Positions 16,080-23,865 of a stretch of 38,539 nucleotides of DNA are shown in pieces (positions within the stretch are counted from its first letter, which is position 1; every line of letters begins with the position of its first letter). The stretch comes from Syntrophobacter sp. SbD2 (GTDB lineage Bacteria; Desulfobacterota; Binatia; UBA9968). Both the position numbers and the translations under genes were made by a program. The notes under the pieces were generated by a model. That model saw only the letters and a list, made by a program, of their open reading frames with translations. It made no database searches and was not told where the DNA came from. Location of the stretch: assembly GCA_945889495.1 (NCBI GenBank), contig CAMDBU010000045.1:1-38539 (forward strand), given 5' to 3'.

Positions 16080-17732
16080 ATGAAACTCTGGACGAGCAAA
16101 TGGATGGTACGGATGTGGTCGATGGCCGCGGCGTTGTTGACCGTGGTTTCCGTCGATGGCAGCGGGATATTGCCGCGCGCCGAGGCGGCGCAACCAGCGG
16201 TGGCTCCGGCGGCGGCGATGGCGCCGTTGGCCCAGCCGAAGGGCAAACCGCGCATCGGCGGCACGCTGAGATTTGGCATCGTCAAGGACATCGGCACGCC
16301 GATCCCGTTCGTCTCCTACACCTCCATCGGCCAGTACGTGAAGGACAGCGTCTATGAACCGCTGGTGATGAACGATCAGAAGGGCGAGATTCATCCGTGG
16401 CTGGCGGAGAGCTGGACGGCCAACGCCAATTCCAGCGAGTGGACCTTCAAGATTCGCCGCGGCGTGAAGTTCCACGACGGCAAGGAATTAACTTCCGAGG
16501 ACGTCGTCTGGTCGGCCAAGCATATTATGAACCCGGCCAACGGCGCCGCCGGCCAGGGACAGTTGTCGAGCAACGTCCGGGACGTGGTCGCGGTGGATAA
16601 GTATACGGTGAAGTTTATTCTCCCCGGTCCGCGCGGCCTGCTGCCGGAGATTCTCGCCAACTCGTCGACCTTGCATGTCGCGCCGAAGGATTCGATGACG
16701 GTGGGCCAGCAGGAGATGGTCGGCGGCGCGCCGCCTGCCGGCACCGGGCCGTTCAAGTTCAAGGCCTGGAGCCCTGGGCAGGATTTTCATGTGGTGCGCC
16801 ATGAGCAGTACTGGGCTGGACCCGCCTACTTGGAGGGCGTTCGCTTTCGCGTGATCACCGAAACCACCTCCAGGGCATCGGCGATCCAGGCTGGCGATTT
16901 GGACATCACCGAGCGCTTGGGGCCGACCTTCGTCGAGCGCATCAAGAGCGGCAGCCTCAAGGGCTTGAGCTACATTTCCATCGGCACCGTCGGCATCAAA
17001 CAATTGGTGCTCAACACCCAGATGGCGCCGATGTCGGACCCGCGCATCCGCAAGGCGCTGGCCTTGTCGCTCGACAAGGACGCGATCATGAAAGAGGTCA
17101 CCTTCGGTTTCGGCGTGCCGGTGTTGACCTGGGGCGCGCCCGGCACCGACTGGGAAACTTCCGCCGGCTTTAAGTGGAAGCGCAACATCGCCGAGGCGAA
17201 AAAGTTACTGAAGGAAGCCGGTTATTCAGGTGCGCCGATCACCTTTGGTTCCACCCGCGGTCAAGACGATCCCTGGACCGAAGCGATCGTCCGCCAGGCG
17301 TCCGAATCGGGGCTCAAATTCTCGATCCAAAATCTCGCCGGCGCCGAGCTGATTCAAAAAACCCTCGCCGGCGAGCTCCACATGTCGGTGTACGGCGGCG
17401 GCGGTGTCGGCGAGCCGCTGGTCGCCAACGTGCAGTATATTGGCTGCCTTGACGGCAAGCCGGGGGTGGGCAACGTCGCCAAGTACTGCACACCGGAGTC
17501 GGAAAAGCTCGTCACCCAATATATGGAAGAGCCCAGCCGGGCCAAGCGGCTGGCGATCTGGAAGACCGTGGCGAAAAAATATTTTATCGACGATGTGCCT
17601 TACTTAGTGATCGGCTGGGCCAACGACCGCAATTTCGTTTGGCGCGATAAAGTGAAAAACTGGGAGCGCGGTCCGGAGCAAGAATACGCCCACGCCAAGG
17701 GCGGCCTATGGCGCACCTGGCTGGAGCCGTAA
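16080..17732 (+). CDS. Peptide/opine-type ABC substrate-binding protein, DppA-like (SBP_bac_5)
   Basis: A 550-residue periplasmic protein. It has a long signal region (about 1-37, AEA-A), an Ala/Pro linker, then the family 5 fold starting IGGTLRFGIVKD. Characteristic segments are WLAESW, WTFKIRRGVKFHDGKELTSED, PPAGTGPFKFKAW and RKALALSLDKDAIMKEVTFG. Ligands of this family include peptides, opines, glutathione and sugars; I cannot choose. Transport should run through the divergently encoded DppB/C-like permeases. GGGAGG lies about 9 bases upstream of the ATG. Confidence 0.92.
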   Translation: MKLWTSKWMVRMWSMAAALLTVVSVDGSGILPRAEAAQPAVAPAAAMAPLAQPKGKPRIGGTLRFGIVKDIGTPIPFVSYTSIGQYVKDSVYEPLVMNDQKGEIHPWLAESWTANANSSEWTFKIRRGVKFHDGKELTSEDVVWSAKHIMNPANGAAGQGQLSSNVRDVVAVDKYTVKFILPGPRGLLPEILANSSTLHVAPKDSMTVGQQEMVGGAPPAGTGPFKFKAWSPGQDFHVVRHEQYWAGPAYLEGVRFRVITETTSRASAIQAGDLDITERLGPTFVERIKSGSLKGLSYISIGTVGIKQLVLNTQMAPMSDPRIRKALALSLDKDAIMKEVTFGFGVPVLTWGAPGTDWETSAGFKWKRNIAEAKKLLKEAGYSGAPITFGSTRGQDDPWTEAIVRQASESGLKFSIQNLAGAELIQKTLAGELHMSVYGGGGVGEPLVANVQYIGCLDGKPGVGNVAKYCTPESEKLVTQYMEEPSRAKRLAIWKTVAKKYFIDDVPYLVIGWANDRNFVWRDKVKNWERGPEQEYAHAKGGLWRTWLEP

Positions 17733-17800
17733 GTTTATCGGTTGCCCGCAACTTGCCGCGCTAAGATTCCGAACCGGGGCGATGCGCTAACCTTGACCGG

Positions 17801-18781
17801 TTAGCGCCGCCCCAACTCCGCCAGAGCTTGGTTCAAATAACTCAGCTCCAAAAACTTGCGCACATCGGGCACCGGCCGTTTGGTCGCGGATAGCTCGGCG
17901 TAGACCCGCAGGTTATGCTTCATGCCTTCGAAGTTCGGTTCGCCGTCGGGGGACCACAGGCGGTTTTGCGTGTAATATTCCCAGCCTTTGAGGGCGTGGG
18001 AGGGTTTGAGCTGCATTTCCTTAGCGATGAATTCCACCGCGGCGTCGCGCTGGTCGTGGAGCCAGCGATTCGACAGCACCATCGCTTTCATGAAGCGCAC
18101 CATGACAGCGCGGTTTTTCTCGGCCCAGGAACGTTTGATTTCGAGAGCCGAGGCTTGGAAGTTGGGCACGGTGTCGATGAGCCGCGCCAACGTATGCATG
18201 CCGGCTTCCTCGGCGGCATAGTTGAGCGGGATGGCGACGATGGTGGCGGCGATCTGGCCGGATTGGAGCGCCATCAAGTTGCTCGCCGAACCGCCGGCGA
18301 CGATCAGCAGTTTATAATCGCGCGGAAACTCGAGCCCTTTTTGCTTGAAGGTTTCTTTCAAGGCGGTGACGCCGCTGCTGGTTAACGACGAAACGCCGAG
18401 GGTCGCGCCGCGCAGGTCTTCCAGCGATTTATAATTCTTTCCAGCGATCAGCACCTGAGTCATGCCGTTACTCAGGCCGCCGGCGATGGCGAAATCGATG
18501 CCGCGCTCGCTGGCCTCGATGTAAGGCTCCGGGCCGCCGGTGCCCACTTGCAGCGAGCCGCTGGCCAACGCCTGCAAGGTCATCGGCACGCCGCGCAGCA
18601 AGACCACTTGGACATCGAGGCCTTGTTGCTCGAAGAAGCCGCGCTTGGCGCCGACCCAGAGCGGACTGTAGCCGAGCGTCTTGGTCGACGCGCCGAGATA
18701 TATTCTTGGCCGCTCTTCGGCGAGCGCGGTTGTGTGCAGCAACAGAATTGTGAATACAAATCTGATAATCGCCCCAACCAT
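17801..18781 (-). CDS. NMT1/SsuA-type substrate-binding protein (Rieske-associated, copy 1)
   Basis: A 326-residue secreted SBP with a signal peptide (about 1-21, ALA-E). Strand 1 is RIYLGASTKTLGYSPLWVG, followed by RGFFEQQGLDVQVVLLRG, VGTGGPEPYIEA and DLRGATLGVSSLTSSG. TGAGGAG lies 7 bases before the ATG on the minus strand. It is the last gene of the co-directional cluster that starts with UbiD at 25284 and follows the second Rieske oxygenase gene by 49 bases. I infer that it binds the substrate, or a related aromatic acid, of that oxygenase. Confidence 0.9.
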   Translation of the reverse strand: MVGAIIRFVFTILLLHTTALAEERPRIYLGASTKTLGYSPLWVGAKRGFFEQQGLDVQVVLLRGVPMTLQALASGSLQVGTGGPEPYIEASERGIDFAIAGGLSNGMTQVLIAGKNYKSLEDLRGATLGVSSLTSSGVTALKETFKQKGLEFPRDYKLLIVAGGSASNLMALQSGQIAATIVAIPLNYAAEEAGMHTLARLIDTVPNFQASALEIKRSWAEKNRAVMVRFMKAMVLSNRWLHDQRDAAVEFIAKEMQLKPSHALKGWEYYTQNRLWSPDGEPNFEGMKHNLRVYAELSATKRPVPDVRKFLELSYLNQALAELGRR

Positions 18782-18830
18782 CGGGGTCTCCTCAGGGATT
18801 TCGCGAGCGTAAGGTTTTCTGCATCAAGCT

Positions 18831-19970
18831 CTACACATTGGCTAAAGTTGGGTCGGGGTCGTGGGAGTAGGAAATCAGCTGGCGGATTCTTTCGGTGCGC
18901 TGCCATGGGGTCAGCGGCGCGCCGTCGGCGAGGGCTTGGAGCTCGCGAATCCAGAGTTTTCTTTGCAGGATCAGCGGCGTGTCGGAGCGGCCGAGATTTT
19001 CTTTTTTACGCAGCTCGTAGGGCCCCTGGCCGACCTGGACGGCGTAATCTTGGACCCAGACGATATTGGCTTTGTCGTCGCCTTCGAGATCTTGTATGCG
19101 GATCTCGCCGCGCAGCACCGCGGCGCCGAGATCGTTGGGCGAGCGGCCAAGTTTCCCGGTGCGCGCTAGATGGCGTTTCTTTACCGCTTCGCCTTCGACG
19201 CCGTCTTGGAAATGCTGGATGTCCAACTGATAGCTGGCGTGGCTTTCGTCGTCGATGGGCACGCGCCAGGCGAGATGATCGCGGTCCGATTCCTTGAAGC
19301 CCAAAATGTTCGGCATGCCGTAATGCAGATACTGCACCCGGCCGGTGGAAGTCGTGGTGGTCAGCATCAGCCCCCACTCGGTTTCTTCCTGGGCGACGGC
19401 GGGGATCTCGCGCGGCCGGCGCAGGAAAAACTCCGACTCCTTGTGGGTAAACGGAATATGCACCGGATCGTTTTCGATGTTGTTCAAAAAATTACAGGGC
19501 CGGACATAGGTCTCTACCCACAAGCCATCTTTTTCGAAGTCGGAGAAGCGCGGCAGCGGCGGTGGCGCGCCGTCGCCGAAGTAAACGAAAATCATGCCGA
19601 GATACTCTTCGGTCGGATAGCTGCGGATGCGGACTTTCTCGGTGAACGCTTCTTTCTCCGCCGGCTGCTCGATGCACTGGCCCGAGCCGGCGAACTTCCA
19701 ACCGTGAAAGCGGCAGCGCAAGGCGTCGCCTTCGACCCAGCCGACCGACAGTTGCGACTGGCGGTGTGGGCAGCGGAACTCGACCACTTGCGGCTTGCCG
19801 CTGTCGCCGCGATAGAGCGTGAAGTCTTCGCTCATGATGCGAATCGGTTTGGCCCAGCCGGGCTTGATGTCCTCGGCGCGCTGCACCGGGTGCCAGAAAC
19901 TGCGCATGTACCTGCCCGCGATGGTGCCCGGGCCAGTGGGGAAACAGTCCATGTAGTCGATGGTCGGCAT
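18831..19970 (-). CDS. Rieske non-haem iron oxygenase, large subunit (copy 1)
   Basis: A 379-residue oxygenase alpha subunit. The Rieske [2Fe-2S] ligands are C67-x-H69 and C86-xx-H89 (in RCPHR and CRFHGWK). The catalytic iron motif is ENDPVHIPFTH, giving H171 and H176 with the bridging D168. This is the phthalate/vanillate/aromatic-acid type single-subunit family, acting with a separate reductase. No reductase or small subunit is encoded in the window. It is clearly paralogous to the oxygenase at 22653, sharing long stretches such as YFGDGAPPPLPR and HLAWRVPIDD. The two may act on different steps or ring positions. Confidence 0.93.
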   Translation of the reverse strand: MPTIDYMDCFPTGPGTIAGRYMRSFWHPVQRAEDIKPGWAKPIRIMSEDFTLYRGDSGKPQVVEFRCPHRQSQLSVGWVEGDALRCRFHGWKFAGSGQCIEQPAEKEAFTEKVRIRSYPTEEYLGMIFVYFGDGAPPPLPRFSDFEKDGLWVETYVRPCNFLNNIENDPVHIPFTHKESEFFLRRPREIPAVAQEETEWGLMLTTTTSTGRVQYLHYGMPNILGFKESDRDHLAWRVPIDDESHASYQLDIQHFQDGVEGEAVKKRHLARTGKLGRSPNDLGAAVLRGEIRIQDLEGDDKANIVWVQDYAVQVGQGPYELRKKENLGRSDTPLILQRKLWIRELQALADGAPLTPWQRTERIRQLISYSHDPDPTLANV

Positions 19971-19996
19971 GACGAGATTCCCTTCAATTTATTATC

Positions 19997-20096
19997 GTGA
20001 GCGGGGTTTGAACCCCACTCGCGACCCAAGGGGATGCTCGCCCCCTTGGGTAACCCCATTTATCAGTGCCCGCAGCAAGCTGCGGGGTCGATTGAA
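19997..20096. repeat. Three-hairpin dispersed repeat, copy 2 (inverted)
   Basis: Reverse-complement copy of 5806-5909. Stems: 19999-20006/20013-20020, CCCAAGGGG/CCCCTTGGG at 20025-20033/20042-20050, and CCCGCAGC/GCTGCGGG at 20069-20076/20079-20086. It fills the whole gap between the Rieske gene and the GlcG-like gene. Confidence 0.85.
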
Positions 20097-20528
20097 TCAA
20101 GACTTGGCAACAAAGCCCGCGGCCTCGATGCCGTCGATGGCGCAGGCTTCATCTTCTTCGGCGGTGCCGCCGCTGACGCCGACGGCGCCCAAGATCTCAT
20201 TGCGGTCAGCGCCGTCCATGATCAACACGCCGCCGGCCACCGGAACGACCTTGCCCTGGGACATGACCGACAGCGCGCCGAGAAAGGCCGGCCGTTCCTT
20301 GAGCCGCTCGCTCAACGACCGGCTCGACTCACCCATGCCGACCGCGCCCCAGGCTTTGCCGATGGCGATGTCGGGACGCAGTATGCTGGCGCCGTCTTCG
20401 CGCTTGAGTACTTTCAAGCAGCCGCCGTCGTCCAACACCGCGACACACATGGGGCGGTACTTCGCATCGCGCGCCTTGGCGAGGGTCCGGTCGGCGATGA
20501 GGTTGGCTTTGTCCAATGTCAGTTTCAT
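20097..20528 (-). CDS. GlcG/HbpS-like (DUF336) protein
   Basis: The 143-residue product matches the GlcG/HbpS fold. It opens LTLDKANLIADRTLAKARD, then MCVAVLDDGGCLKVLKREDGA, and has the glycine-rich PVAGGVLIMDG and AVGVSGGTAEEDEACA that mark the family. Members bind haem or small acids and often sit in catabolic operons for glycolate, propanediol or aromatics; the reaction is unclear. It is encoded between the dihydroxyphthalate-decarboxylase-like gene and Rieske copy 1, so it is likely an accessory protein of that pathway. Confidence 0.9.
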   Translation of the reverse strand: MKLTLDKANLIADRTLAKARDAKYRPMCVAVLDDGGCLKVLKREDGASILRPDIAIGKAWGAVGMGESSRSLSERLKERPAFLGALSVMSQGKVVPVAGGVLIMDGADRNEILGAVGVSGGTAEEDEACAIDGIEAAGFVAKS

Positions 20529-20562
20529 TTTTTAGCCTCCAATTATTCTAAGCGGACTGAAA

Positions 20563-21507
20563 TTAATCACGTAGTGGCGCGAAGATGTCGTCGAGCGCCG
20601 GTTGATAGGGAATATAGCCTTGATCCTTGGCGTACTCGATGAATTTCGCCAAAACCTTGCGATTGGCATCGAGCCCATGCGCCCAAGAGTTTTTGCCAAA
20701 ACGCTTTTCTTCCTCTTCCAAAAACAGCACGGCGGTGGGGAAGGAAAAGCGCTTGGGATATTCGTAATCGCTCTGACAGCGGCGCTCGGCTTCGTTGAAT
20801 GCGTCCACCAGTTGATGGCACAGCCAGGGATAGTTGGCGAGCAGTTGCTCGTGTACGACCATCACATGGGTGATTGGAAAGATTCCCGTGGCTTGAAAAT
20901 AATCCTGAACGGCGGCGCGGCAATCGCTGAAGATCCGGCGCAGGCGCGGATCGCCGGTACGAAAAGTCTTTGACACGTTGGGCAAGAGCAGGGCGTCGAG
21001 CGCGCCGTCGAACAAAAGAGTTTCGAGATTTTCCTCGCTCTGGCGCAAATCGATGTTCGCGGGAATTTCGAAGCCGGCGCCTTCGGCTTCGCTGGTGATC
21101 CATTCATTCTTGGAAAAGTCGACGCCGTGATGTTCCTTGAGAATGCCACGCGCCCACAGGCCGACGGTGATGCGGTATTGTTGGATGCCGATGCGCTTGC
21201 CTTGGAGATCTTCCGGGGTTCGGATGGCCGACGGCTCGCGGCAAAACAAATAGGGCTGGATAAACATGCGCAGCGGAAAGATCGGCAGGGCGATCAGCGG
21301 CTCGCCGCGCAGGCGCGCCATGACATACCAGGAGAGCGACATCTCGGCGATGTCGAACTGCTCGTAGACCGGCTTGTAGCAGGCGTCGCCTTGCACCGGC
21401 GGCGGGCAGACGTTGAGTTGGGCGCCGTCGATGGTCACCGCGCCACTGAACAGCGGTTGGGTGCGGTCGTAGCGGGTCATCATCAGGCTGAGTTCTGGTT
21501 TGGTCAT
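20563..21507 (-). CDS. 4,5-dihydroxyphthalate decarboxylase-like protein (Pht5 family, SBP fold)
   Basis: I start it at the ATG at 21507, 10 bases after the upstream SBP stop with GGCGG between; a longer frame to 21570 would overlap that gene. The 314-residue product has no signal peptide and matches the family annotated as 4,5-dihydroxyphthalate decarboxylase: LSLMMTRYDRTQPLFSGAV, FDIAEMSLSWYVMARLRGEP, IALPIFPLRMF and EDLQGKRIGIQQYRITVGLW. The family shares the type-2 binding-protein fold, so some members may be ligand binders rather than enzymes. In a cluster with Rieske oxygenases, decarboxylation of a cis-dihydroxylated aromatic diacid is plausible but unproven. Confidence 0.85.
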   Translation of the reverse strand: MTKPELSLMMTRYDRTQPLFSGAVTIDGAQLNVCPPPVQGDACYKPVYEQFDIAEMSLSWYVMARLRGEPLIALPIFPLRMFIQPYLFCREPSAIRTPEDLQGKRIGIQQYRITVGLWARGILKEHHGVDFSKNEWITSEAEGAGFEIPANIDLRQSEENLETLLFDGALDALLLPNVSKTFRTGDPRLRRIFSDCRAAVQDYFQATGIFPITHVMVVHEQLLANYPWLCHQLVDAFNEAERRCQSDYEYPKRFSFPTAVLFLEEEEKRFGKNSWAHGLDANRKVLAKFIEYAKDQGYIPYQPALDDIFAPLRD

Positions 21508-21517
21508 AGCATCCGCC

Positions 21518-22660
21518 TTACTTGGCACCGGCGACTTTGGTGAGGTAGTCGTCGACGAAGAACTTCTCAAGGCCGCCCGGCCCGTCTAGGTTGACGTTCA
21601 ACTTCGCCGCGCTGACTAACGCCTGAATATTTTTCTTGCCGAGCGCGATGGAGAAGCTGTCGAGGGTGTAGTCCAAGGATTTGCGCAGCACATTGACGTT
21701 GGCGTTGGGATCTTTTTTCGCCGCGGCGGCGAGGACTTTGTCTTTGCCGGTTTGAATCGCCGTCATGGCATTACGTAAGGCGCGCAGAAAGGCGACCACT
21801 TCGGCGGGATTGTTTTTTAACTTCTGCCGGTAGGTGACCACCACCATGAAGGGGAATTCCGGCAGCGCTTTGCCGGTTTCCAACAGCAGCGGGAAGCCGC
21901 GTTCTTCCATGACGACTTTTTCGTTGGCTGAGAAAGCGCCGGCGTGAATCACCCCGGACTCCAGCGCGTTGACCCGCGCCGGACTGTTGCCGGCGTACAT
22001 GATGCTGTAATCCTTGTCGCGCATGAGCCCCTTGCGCGCCAAGGCTTCGACGGTGGCGAACTCGGTGACGCCGCCGGCGCCGGTGACGCCGACCACCTTG
22101 CCTTTGAGTTGCGGTAAATTGGCGACGCTCTTGGCGCCGATCAGCACTTGATCGATGTAGGCGGTGTGGCCGCCGACGATGACCACCTCGGCGCCGCGCG
22201 CGATGCTGGTCACGGCGGTGACCCCCGCCATGATCGCGTAGTCGGCTTCGCCGCTTAGCAACGCCGCCATCACCACCGGCCCGCCGCGCACGTAGACCGG
22301 CCGGACATCGAGACCTTCAGCCGCGAAAATGCCGAAGTCGCGCGCTGTGCTCACCGGCAGTGAGGTGTTCCAGGATGGCGATGGATAGGCGACGGTGATG
22401 GTTTTGGCGTCGGCGGTGGTGAACGCCAACAGGGCGACTGGGCTGAGTATCAACGCAACTAAAATTGCTTGCCCCGCACTCCGAAGGTTCCTTTCCCCTC
22501 GACGGGGAAAGGTTAGGATAGGGGTGATCTTCTCTGCGCCATTGCCATCTGCCTCGCACCCCCACTCTAACTCTCCCCCGTCGAGGGGGAGAGAACCGGA
22601 GGTCGGATGAAGGAATGCAGAGCGCAATTGAATGTCTTCCGTTTCGCTAGTATTAATCAT
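21518..22660 (-). CDS. NMT1/SsuA-type substrate-binding protein (Rieske-associated, copy 2) with repeat in its leader
   Basis: The mature domain is a normal SBP: TITVAYPSPSWNTSLPV, FGIFAAEGLDVRPVYVRGG, LKGKVVGVTGAGGVTE. The frame opens with an ATG at 22660 that overlaps the Rieske stop (AATGATTAA), a coupling arrangement. But residues about 17-57 are the translation of a palindromic repeat (22487-22598), and the hydrophobic leader (about 64-85, ending ADA) comes only after it. No ATG or GTG lies between repeat and leader; a TTG at 22453 would remove the positive part of the signal. Either translation runs through the repeat or a rare start is used. Export may be impaired. Confidence 0.8.
   Translation of the reverse strand: MINTSETEDIQLRSAFLHPTSGSLPLDGGELEWGCEADGNGAEKITPILTFPRRGERNLRSAGQAILVALILSPVALLAFTTADAKTITVAYPSPSWNTSLPVSTARDFGIFAAEGLDVRPVYVRGGPVVMAALLSGEADYAIMAGVTAVTSIARGAEVVIVGGHTAYIDQVLIGAKSVANLPQLKGKVVGVTGAGGVTEFATVEALARKGLMRDKDYSIMYAGNSPARVNALESGVIHAGAFSANEKVVMEERGFPLLLETGKALPEFPFMVVVTYRQKLKNNPAEVVAFLRALRNAMTAIQTGKDKVLAAAAKKDPNANVNVLRKSLDYTLDSFSIALGKKNIQALVSAAKLNVNLDGPGGLEKFFVDDYLTKVAGAK
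22487..22598. repeat. Composite inverted repeat of two CCCC-TCGA-GGGG hairpins
   Basis: Outer units CCTTTCCCCTCGACGGGGAA (from 22490) and CTCTCCCCCGTCGAGGGGGA (from 22575) are each near-palindromes. Their inward flanks TTAGGATAGGGGTG and CACCCCCACTCTAA are complementary, so the whole block can fold on itself. It lies inside the annotated reading frame of the SBP leader. Confidence 0.8.
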
Positions 22661-23762
22661 TCGCCCGCGAATGCAGCCCGGCCAGCCGTTCGGTGCGTTG
22701 CCATCGCTTGAGCGGTTTGCCGTCGGCCAGCGCTTGCAGTTCGCGCTCCCAGATTTTTCGAATCAGGATGAGCGCGCGGTCGGAGCGGCCGAGCATTTCT
22801 TTTTTTCGGAGATCGAGTTCACCCTGGCCGACTTGAGTCGCGTAGTCTTGGATCCAGACGATGTTCGACCGCTCCGGTCCTTCGATGTCTTGAATGCGCA
22901 GTTCGCCGCGCAGCACCGCTTCGCCGATCTCTTTGGGCGAGCGGCCGAGTTTGCCTTCGCGGGCTTTGTGGCGGTTTTTATACGCCTCGCCTTCTTCGCC
23001 CTCGGTAATATGCGTGACGTCCAACTGAAAGCTGCAATGGCTGTTGTCGTCGATCGGCACGCGCCAGGCGAGATGATCGCGGTCGCGCTCTCTGAAGCAC
23101 AGAATGTTCGGCAAGCCATGCTGGGTGATATAGAGCCGGCCGCTCGGAAAGGTCGATTGCAAGAGCACGCCCCACTCGCTCTCTTCGACGTCGATCTCGG
23201 GAATCTCCGGCGGCCGGTTCATGTAAAATTCCGACTCGCGGTGGGTGAACGGAATGTGAATCGGATCGTTCTCCAGATTGTTGACGTAGTTGCACGGTCG
23301 GACATAGGTCTCGGCCCAGAGATTGTCTTTTTCGAAGTCGGGGTAGCGCGGCAACGGCGGCGGCGCGCCGTCGCCAAAGTAGACGAAGATCAGGCCGAGG
23401 TATTCTTCGGTCGGGCATCTACGGATGCGCATTTTTTCCGCGAACGATTCCTTTTCCGCCGGCTGTTCGACGCACTGGCCGCTGTGATCGAACTTCCAGC
23501 CGTGGAAGCGGCAGCGGATGGAGTCGTCTTCGATCCAACCGATGGAGAGTTGCGCCTGGCGGTGCGGGCAGCGGAAGTCGACGACGTGCGGTTTGCCGCC
23601 GTCGCCGCGATAGAGCGTGAACTGTTCGCCGAGAATCTTGATCGGCTTGGCCCAGCCGGGTTTCAAATCCTGCGCGCGGTAAACCGGATGCCAAAATTTC
23701 CGCATATAGCGGCCGGCCAGCGTGTCGGGGCCGGTGTAGTAGAAATCCATGAAGTTGACCAT
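22653..23762 (-). CDS. Rieske non-haem iron oxygenase, large subunit (copy 2)
   Basis: The start is set at the ATG at 23762 (MVNFMDFYYTGPDTLAGRYM), the usual opening of this family, with GGGAGA upstream. A frame extending to 23882 reads through a palindromic repeat and is not credible. In the 369-residue product the Rieske ligands are C65-x-H67 and C84-xx-H87; catalytic iron residues H169, H174 and bridging D166 lie in ENDPIHIPFTH. The stop overlaps the ATG of the downstream SBP. It is about as long as copy 1 and similar throughout, suggesting duplication of an SBP/Rieske pair. Electron-transfer partners are not encoded nearby. Confidence 0.93.
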   Translation of the reverse strand: MVNFMDFYYTGPDTLAGRYMRKFWHPVYRAQDLKPGWAKPIKILGEQFTLYRGDGGKPHVVDFRCPHRQAQLSIGWIEDDSIRCRFHGWKFDHSGQCVEQPAEKESFAEKMRIRRCPTEEYLGLIFVYFGDGAPPPLPRYPDFEKDNLWAETYVRPCNYVNNLENDPIHIPFTHRESEFYMNRPPEIPEIDVEESEWGVLLQSTFPSGRLYITQHGLPNILCFRERDRDHLAWRVPIDDNSHCSFQLDVTHITEGEEGEAYKNRHKAREGKLGRSPKEIGEAVLRGELRIQDIEGPERSNIVWIQDYATQVGQGELDLRKKEMLGRSDRALILIRKIWERELQALADGKPLKRWQRTERLAGLHSRAND

Positions 23763-23803
23763 GAGTGAAGATCTCCCTGCATCCAAAAGTTTTAGTTCGC
23801 GGG

Positions 23804-23835
23804 CCGTAGGGGCGAAAAATTTTTCGCCCCTACGG
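23804..23835. repeat. Perfect 16-base palindrome, GTAGGGGCGAAAAATTTTTC core
   Basis: Arms CCGTAGGGGCGAAAAA (23804-23819) and TTTTTCGCCCCTACGG (23820-23835) are exact complements with no spacer. Located between the UbiD stop and the Rieske start on the minus strand. It could act as a weak terminator or be a dispersed repeat; the T run is inside the stem. Confidence 0.85.
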
Positions 23836-23865
23836 GTCACCTTCGCAGTGGCGCAAATCTTTTTC

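Noticed and set aside
22465-22625. Target-site duplication flanking the repeat in the SBP leader
   Set aside because: The frame reads LRSA on both sides, but at the nucleotide level only about half the bases agree, so it is a coincidence of coding.
22632-23768. 378-codon open frame on the + strand opposite Rieske copy 2
   Set aside because: It is antisense to a protein with all Rieske and iron motifs. Its translation is rich in Ala, Val, Asp and Arg with no family signature, as expected for a GC-rich shadow frame.
23804-23835. Ordinary intrinsic terminator
   Set aside because: The T run is inside the loopless stem rather than after it, and the same strand continues with cluster genes. Kept as a repeat instead.
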